The position numbers were made by a program, and so were the translations under genes. Below are positions 58,307 to 64,000 of a stretch of 64,000 nt of DNA, piece after piece; the stretch's first letter is position 1; each line of letters opens with the position of its first letter. The stretch covers positions 643,461 to 707,460 of the forward strand of contig JACEEZ010001226.1 in NCBI GenBank assembly GCA_016584305.1, in the 5' to 3' direction. This stretch comes from Chionoecetes opilio. Taxonomy: Eukaryota; Arthropoda; Malacostraca; Decapoda; Majidae. The notes below the pieces were generated by a model. The model saw only the letters and a program-made list of their open reading frames with translations, did no database searches and was not told where the DNA came from.

Positions 58307-59751
58307 CTATAGTCTATTCACTTAAGCTGGATTTTTGGGAGCTGCTCGATGCCTACCCGAGTTTGTAAGGACGTCGCTGATTGGCTGATAGACTCGGGCT
58401 GGGTGGTGGTGGTGGTGGTTCCTTGCCTCGGCGCTACCAAAACCCTTGCGTTGCCTCAGAAAAATATTCATATTTCTTTGCTTAACTCACCTCTTACACA
58501 AGATAGGCCTATTTTGTTTGCATCAGTGAATCAGGCAGTGATTGGTCAACAATAAAACGCTATTCGTAACTCAATAGGGTAAAAAAGAAAGTCATGACTG
58601 AGTATCATAAGAGTAGGCGGATTTTCAGGTTTCAATGCATGGAAATGTTGTACTCCTACCCGATATTACCAAGCTACCAGATAATATTTAGGTTAAACTG
58701 AGTCTACAATCGTGTTCAGGATACATTGCTGCATATCTTGAGCATAAAAAAAATTCAGGAAGACTCCACCAATACCAAGATAATTGAAGGAAAGTAAAAC
58801 AGTGTATAAACATTTTTTCTTGCTTTTTTTGCTTCAACTCGCTGTAACTCCATCAGTTTTGCTCGCATTAAATTTTGGATCACTGTTTCACAATTCTCAC
58901 AATTTTCCGATTCTTAAGGTATGTAACAGGTACCAATAAGGAAAAAAATATGTGATCAAAGTGGTTAATAAAGTAAAACTACTGAAACTGGCGCCGTGAC
59001 TGGTGAGCCTCTGATAGCACTCCCCAGAACTCATCTCTCCTGTGGGAGCAATGCTCAACAGTCACGGCGCCAGTTTCAGTAGTTTTACTTTGTTAACCAC
59101 TTTGACCACATATTTTTTTCCTTATTGGTACGTGCTACATACCTTAAGAATCGGAAAAGTGTGAGGAGTTTGAAACAGCGATTCAAAATTTAATGCAAGC
59201 AAAACTGATGGAGTTACAGCGAGTTGAAGCAAAAAAAGCAAGAAAAATGTTTATACACTGTTTACTTTCCTTCAATTATCTTAATATTGGTGTAGCCTTA
59301 CTGAATTTTTTTTATGCTTAAGATATGCAGCAATGTATCCTGAACACGATAATAGGCTCAGTTTAACCTAAATATCATCTGGTAGCTTGGTAATATCGGG
59401 TGGGAGTACAACATTTCAATGCATTGAAACTTGAAAATCCGCCTACTCTTATGATACTCAGTCATGACTTTATTTTTTACCCTATTGACTTACGAATAGC
59501 GTGTTATTGTTGACCAATCACTGCCTGATTCACTGATGCAAACAAAATAGGCCTATCTTGTGTAAGAGGTGAGTTAAGCAAAGAAATCTGAATGTTTTTC
59601 TGAGGCAACGCAAGGGTTTTGGTAGCGGCGAGGCAAGGTACCACCACCACCCAGCCCGAGTCTATCAGCCAATCAGCGACGTCCTTACAAACTCGGGTAG
59701 GCATCGAGCAGCTCCCAGCCCAGGAATCCACCTTAAGTGAATAGACTATAG
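58307..59751. mobile_element. 1.4-kb foldback element with ~690-bp arms
   Basis: CTATAGTCTATTCACTTAAG begins the left arm and its exact complement ends the right arm. The arms meet at about 59002 and 59059 (actggcgccgtgact/agtcacggcgccagt), leaving a spacer of roughly 55 bases. The same peptide frame (MPTRVCKDVADW...) is open in both arms because they mirror each other; it has no recognised function. The arms carry small differences only. Confidence 0.85.
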
Positions 59752-59775
59752 TAGGGTCAAAATTTATAGTATATA

Positions 59776-60362
59776 CTAGCCGAAAAGCCGCCCTCCGGGC
59801 GGACTTTTTGGCTAGTTCCTGCGGAGGGCTTTTGGTGGGCCTTCGGCCCAATAATTGTAACACTTGTATTTTAATGATAATGTATTTCACACAACCATGA
59901 GTTTAATGTCACAGAATAATTTTTGGGTTATCACAAAATCTGACCGAATATTACTGCAAAGCAGCAGGATAGACAATGTTCTTGGTTGGGTGGCCTTTCA
60001 AATTTCATGCATGAGAGGGTTCAAATCTTCAGTCTGGTGAAGTAATAGGACTGAAGTAATAGGACTGAAGTAAAAGAAACCGTCCGTCAGTCGTGCGTTC
60101 GTTTCGATATCTTTCTTTTTGCATGCAAAATATCTCGCGTAATTTTTAATTTTTTTTCTCACAATTCTCGCTAATACTAAAAATAAAAACAAATAAAAGT
60201 GATTGGATCATCCCTAAAGTGGCCTTACAACCTTCCCCTGGTCGACCTGGATCCAAAACTGTACCATATGATGGGATTGCGCCACGGGGGGCGGAACCTA
60301 TAGCGGACACACACACAGACACACACACGCACACACACACTTTCGATTATATTATTATAAGA
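59776..60362 (-). mobile_element. Non-autonomous Helitron, copy A
   Basis: On the minus strand, A|TCTTATAATAATATAATCG at the 5' end. At the 3' end there is a hairpin CCGCCCGGAGGGCGG, spacer CTTTTCGG and CTAG|T (59776). These are the Helitron 5'-TC, 3' hairpin + CTRR and A/T target rules. No Rep/helicase. Confidence 0.85.
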
Positions 60363-60374
60363 TATATATATATA

Positions 60375-60945
60375 CTAGCCGAAAAGCCGCCCTCCGGGCG
60401 GACTTTTTGGCTAGCTCCTGCGGAGGGCTTTTGGTGGGCATTCGGCCCAATAATTGTAACACTTGTATTTTAATGATAATGTATTTCACACAACCATGAG
60501 TTTAATCTCACAGAATAATTTTTGGGTTATCACAAAATCTGACAAAATATTACTGCAAAGCAGCAGGATAGACAATGTTCTTGGTTGGGTGGCCTTTCAA
60601 ATTTCATGCATGAGAGGGTTCAAATCTTCTGTCTGGTGAAGTAATAGGACTGAAGTAAAAGAAACCGTCCGTCAGTCGTGCGTTCGTTTCAATATCTTTC
60701 TTTTTTCATGCAAAATATCTCGCGTGAATTTTATTTTTTTTCTTCACAATTCTCGCTAATACTAAAAATTAAAAAAAATTAAAGTGATCGGATCATCCCC
60801 ACAGTGGCCTTAAAACCTTCCCCTGGTCGACCTGGTTCCAAAACTGTGCCATATGCTGGGATTGCGCCACTGGGGGCGGAACCTATACCGGACACACACA
60901 CAGACCACACACGCACACGCACACTTTCGATTATATTATTATTAT
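60375..60945 (-). mobile_element. Non-autonomous Helitron, copy B
   Basis: Almost the same as copy A and in the same orientation, separated only by a 12-base TA spacer. The 3' CTAG is at 60375; the 5' TC is lost in TA sequence at about 60945. Confidence 0.8.
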
Positions 60946-60955
60946 TATATATATA

Positions 60956-61014
<59 letters not shown>

Positions 61015-61119
61015 ATAAAATATATAATATATATAATATATATATGCACCAATAGCCCTCCGCAGGAGCTAGCCAAAAAGTCCACCGGAGGGCGGCTTTG
61101 CGGCTAGTATATATATATT

Positions 61120-61199
<80 letters not shown>

Positions 61200-61200
61200 T
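60946..61200. repeat. (TA)n tracts around a Helitron 3' stub
   Basis: TA runs at about 60947-61045 and 61109-61200. Between them, 61047-61107 is a plus-strand Helitron 3' terminus only (hairpin, CTAG at 61104-61107, then T). Confidence 0.85.
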
Positions 61201-61439
61201 AATGGCAAAATAAAAAAAAATACATTTTGGCGCAAAAAAAAAAAAGTGACATTTTTGCGCAAAAAAAAAAAGTGACATAGAAAATATGTAACACTAGCCG
61301 AAAAGCCGCCCTCCGGGCGGACTTTTTGGCTAGCTCCTACGGAGGGCTATTGGTGGGCCTTCGGCCCACCAAACACAGACTCTCCAGATAGCCCCTTCTA
61401 ACTTTCCTGAAATCATGGATGTAGAAATGTATGTATTAA

Positions 61440-61672
61440 CGCCTTACCCATCACCACACACCCATTCACTCACCCATTACCCATCACCCCCCACCCATTC
61501 ACTCACCCATTACCCATCACCACACACCCATTCACTCACCTATTACCTATCACCCCCCACCTATTCCTTCACCCATCACCCATCACCCCCCACCCATTCA
61601 CTCACCCATCACCCCACACCCATTACCCATCACCCCACCCATTCACTCACCCATTACCCATCACCCTACATC
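61440..61672. repeat. Minisatellite inside Helitron C
   Basis: Units of 'acccattcactcacccatta' plus 'cccatcacccc', six to eight degenerate copies. The same minisatellite, inverted, lies in Helitron D at 41798-41998. Confidence 0.85.
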
Positions 61673-61726
61673 AAGGTTTTCTCAATTCTCGCAACCCACT
61701 TTTTTTCTTCACAATTCTCGCTATTA

Positions 61727-62765
61727 CACAGCGCGCCAAAGTATTGTTCGCGACATCATAACACAGTGCTTCCATACGGGAATTCAGAAAATGTACTCTA
61801 TGGCAGCCTACTGACTTCCGAGAGAGATATCTTACATATGGCAGCTTGTTTAAAGCACGGGCAGTCCATCAAGACCGTTGAAGAATGTTCAGATGCCACT
61901 TGTCAATTATAGACGAAGCATTTTAAAAAGTATCGCCTTCCTTCCCGCGAGTAATTTGAACAGAGGTGCATTGGTATGACTATCATTATTTTCATAATGA
62001 GTGGCAAGAAAGACCTAACAAAAGAGCAAATTAAAGTTATTGTATCTCTACACAAGGCAGAGAGGCCAGTGGAAGAAATATCAAGGATTGTGGATGTTAC
62101 GAGGAGATGTGTGCATAAGTGGGTGGAAAGTTTGACGGTGGGTTGCATCGTCGCGACAGCCGCGACACCAGAGCATTATAAGTGGCTAGGGCTAGGATGT
62201 AAAAGTCATATCGCAATATTTTTCTTGCTCTTAATTGAGGATGGGCATCCACTTGACGTTTCATGACATTTAGGGTGCTTGCTGATGTTTTACACCCTCG
62301 CCCTGGCCACTTATAATGTTCTGGTGTCGCAGCTGTCGCGACGATGCAACCCACCGTCAAACTTTCCACCCACTTATCCACACATCTCCTCGTAACATCC
62401 ACAATCCTTGATATTTCTTCCACTGGCCTCTCTGCCTTGTGTAGAGATACAATAACTTTAATTTGCTCTTTTGTTAGGTCTTTCTTGCCATTCATTATGA
62501 AAATAATTATAGCCATACCAATGCGCCTCTGTTCAAATTACTCGCGGGAAGGAAGGCGATACTTTTTAAAATGCTTCGTCTATAATTGACAAGTGGCATC
62601 TGAACATTCCTCAACGGTCTTGATGGACTGCCCGTGCTTTAAACAAGCTGCCATATGTAAGATATCTCTCTCGGAAGTCAGTAGGCTGCCATAGAGTACA
62701 TTTTCTGAATTCCCGTATGGAAGCGCTGTGTTATGATGTCGCGAACAATGCTTTGGCGCGCTGTG
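61727..62765. mobile_element. Tc1/mariner foldback with two inward-facing transposase N-termini
   Basis: CACAGCGCGCCAAAG at both ends, inverted, with TA outside (61725-61726 and 62766-62767). Arms of about 450 bases each encode the same helix-turn-helix start, pointing to the centre: 61976-62190 on plus and 62300-62516 on minus (GKKDLTKEQIKVIVSLHKAE, then RRCVxKWVESL). The minus copy runs further (QVDAHPQLRARKILR) through the non-mirrored centre. There is no DDE catalytic domain, so it is not autonomous. Confidence 0.85.
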
Positions 62766-63030
62766 TAGGCTACTAAAAATAAAATAAATAAATAAAAGTG
62801 ATCGGATCATCCTATAATTGGGCTTAAAATGTTTCCCTGCTCGACCTGGTTCCAAAACTGTGCCATATGATGGGATTGCGCCACGGGGGGCGGCACCTAT
62901 CGCGGACACACACACACACACACAGACACAGTTTCGCTTATATTATTATAGATTATTTTCTTTGTTTCAAAGAACGCGGTTAATTTTTAAAGGTTTTATT
63001 GTACGTCTGGCAGTAGTACTTAGTTACTAA

Positions 63031-63308
63031 AGCCCGGTTCCCACCTTCCCGCTTGTACGGCCGCCATACAACAACAAAGACGTCACAATGACGTCACAAC
63101 AATGTCTACCGCACCGCCGTACCGCTGTACGGCCGCCGTACAAAGTTAAATTCAAGTCATCTCTCCCTCTCGGCAGTGTCCGCTCGAGCAGAGTTGCCAA
63201 CTGTGCCCAGTTACCACAAATACCACTCAAGCGGTGATGATGGTGACGTCATTGTTGAGCGGTGTTGTTGCAAGACGGCCGTACAAGCGGGCTGATGGGA
63301 ACCGGCCT
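63031..63308. mobile_element. PIF/Harbinger-like MITE with CRE palindromes, copy 2
   Basis: Near-identical to 26850-27127 over its whole length (AGCCCGGTTCCCACC ... complement of AGGCCGGTTCCCATC). The flanks are TAA and TGA, so the TSD has one mismatch. It carries the same two TGACGTCA sites. Confidence 0.8.
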
Positions 63309-63641
63309 TGAGACAGGTTGTGTGCAGCTCAGAGTTGCCAGGTTGGCGAGTTTCACGCCAAATCGGGCGCCCTTTTATACTTTCCGGCGAGAAATTTTTC
63401 GTGTTGGCGACTTGGCGGATTTGTTGGCTAGTTTAAATTTTTTTTGGCTGTTTTTTTGGCTGTTTTTCATGTTAATTTCTGTAAGGATATATACTTTATT
63501 AACGTTCATATTATTTAGTTGGCACAAACAAAACGTCGTTAAAACTAGAAAAAATAAAACGGCGACAGGCTGAGGCCTAGCGAGGGCAGCTGATAAGGAT
63601 TAGCACAAGGCCAAGGGACTCCCTAGCCTTGGATTAGCGCT

Positions 63642-64000
63642 CAGTGGTGGATCGTCAATTACTGGACGTATGGGACAGGCCTCCCCAAAACTATGAGTCA
63701 TGCCTCGTTTCCTTCTCCCCTCACTCCCTTCACCCTTCCCCCTCCTAAAGACAGATTAACAGGGATGGGGCACTCAAGTCGACAAGGCGGACAAGCAAAG
63801 CAGTTTCAAACTTTCAGTTCGGAATTTTTTACCGTGAAGGAAAGTTGTTCATTGGAAGGCGGACATGATAAAGAAGAGATGGGTAAATTCTCAAAATATG
63901 ACAGAAAATACAGCAAAGATTGGGAGAAAGAAGATGATTTACGGGAGTGGATCACCAGTGTCCCAAGGGATGACACAAAGCATCGTGCAAGTTTTGCAAA
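63642..64000 (+). mobile_element. Left end of a hAT transposon, cut by window edge
   Basis: A CAGTGGTGGATCGTC-type hAT terminus at 63642 is followed by a 5' leader and the start of a transposase at 63879. Whether the other end and the full gene exist lies outside the window. Confidence 0.55.
63879..64000 (+). pseudogene. hAT transposase N-terminus (TTF-type zinc finger), partial
   Basis: Opens MGKFSKYDRKYSKDWEKEDD, then LREWITSVPRDDTKH, the usual lead-in to the BED/TTF-type finger of hAT transposases. The finger pair S-C-K-F-C-K appears one frame over (63984-64000), so a small indel near 63980 breaks this copy unless it is a sequencing error. It runs off the edge. Confidence 0.6.

Larger units (their letters stand above)
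61294..62952 (-). mobile_element. Non-autonomous Helitron, copy C, split by a Tc1 foldback
   Basis: The 5' end A|TCTATAATAATATAAGCG is at 62952; the 3' end CTAG|T, with its hairpin, is at 61294. It contains the 'acccattcactcacccatt' minisatellite (61440-61672) and the 'ctgaaatcatggatgtag' segment shared with 14412-15065. The element at 61727-62765 interrupts it. Confidence 0.85.

Noticed and set aside
59504..59890. 128-codon minus-strand frame also present at 58349-58555
   Set aside because: Appears twice only because the foldback arms mirror each other; no recognised domain.

Overview
The window looks like a gene-poor, repeat-dense invertebrate nuclear genome. An arthropod, probably a decapod crustacean, fits best: split genes have GT/AG introns, short runs of the arthropod telomere pentamer TTAGG occur internally, dinucleotide repeats are long and frequent, and Helitron, hAT, PIF/Harbinger, Tc1/mariner, pogo/Tigger, TTAA-flanked, non-LTR and Gypsy-type elements nest in one another. 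The species assignment is inference. There is no bacterial-style gene organisation, no rRNA and no CRISPR.

Genes. The one complete, confidently named gene is a six-exon neugrin orthologue (NGRN, 32344-37683, + strand, 313 aa). Its splice phases are consistent throughout and it has a basic N-terminus suited to mitochondrial import. A THAP zinc-finger first exon lies at 52975-53127 (+), behind two perfect CRE-type palindromes. Weaker candidates are: a three-exon 90-aa secreted Cys-rich peptide (10120-11676, +); the first two coding exons of a coiled-coil protein resembling the dynactin p24 N-terminus (18594-20373, -); a 38-codon first exon (47399-47510, +); a small three-exon gene with two hAT MITEs in its introns (56883-57675, +); and one isolated open exon (13133-13291, +).

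Region by region. 1-10 kb: little recognisable sequence, a mariner relic with a nested MITE, a Tigger-like MITE, a Harbinger-like MITE and a GT/TA satellite. 10-18 kb: the candidate peptide gene, a tRNA-derived SINE and a layered inverted-repeat cluster (13.4-15.6 kb). 18-31 kb: the coiled-coil gene, SINEs, a non-LTR retrotransposon 3' half and several short DNA elements with clear target-site duplications (TSDs). 31-38 kb: a hAT element, then neugrin carrying non-LTR insertions in introns 1 and 3. 38.8-46.7 kb: a TTAA-flanked element, non-LTR, Tigger and Helitron fragments, long TA tracts, and a young LTR element with gag-protease but no polymerase. 47-57.7 kb: the first-exon candidates, nested hAT in MITE, a second TTAA-flanked element, large palindromes, the THAP exon, a minus-strand non-LTR and a CAC-rich tract. 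58-64 kb: a 1.4-kb palindrome, a Helitron array, a Tc1 foldback inserted in a Helitron, a Harbinger MITE and the start of a hAT transposase cut off by the window edge.

Nothing suggests that these genes work together as a pathway; their proximity appears incidental. The most informative material is the transposon architecture: insertion-dated nesting, captured fragments, foldbacks, and one MITE whose TSD copies a splice acceptor.
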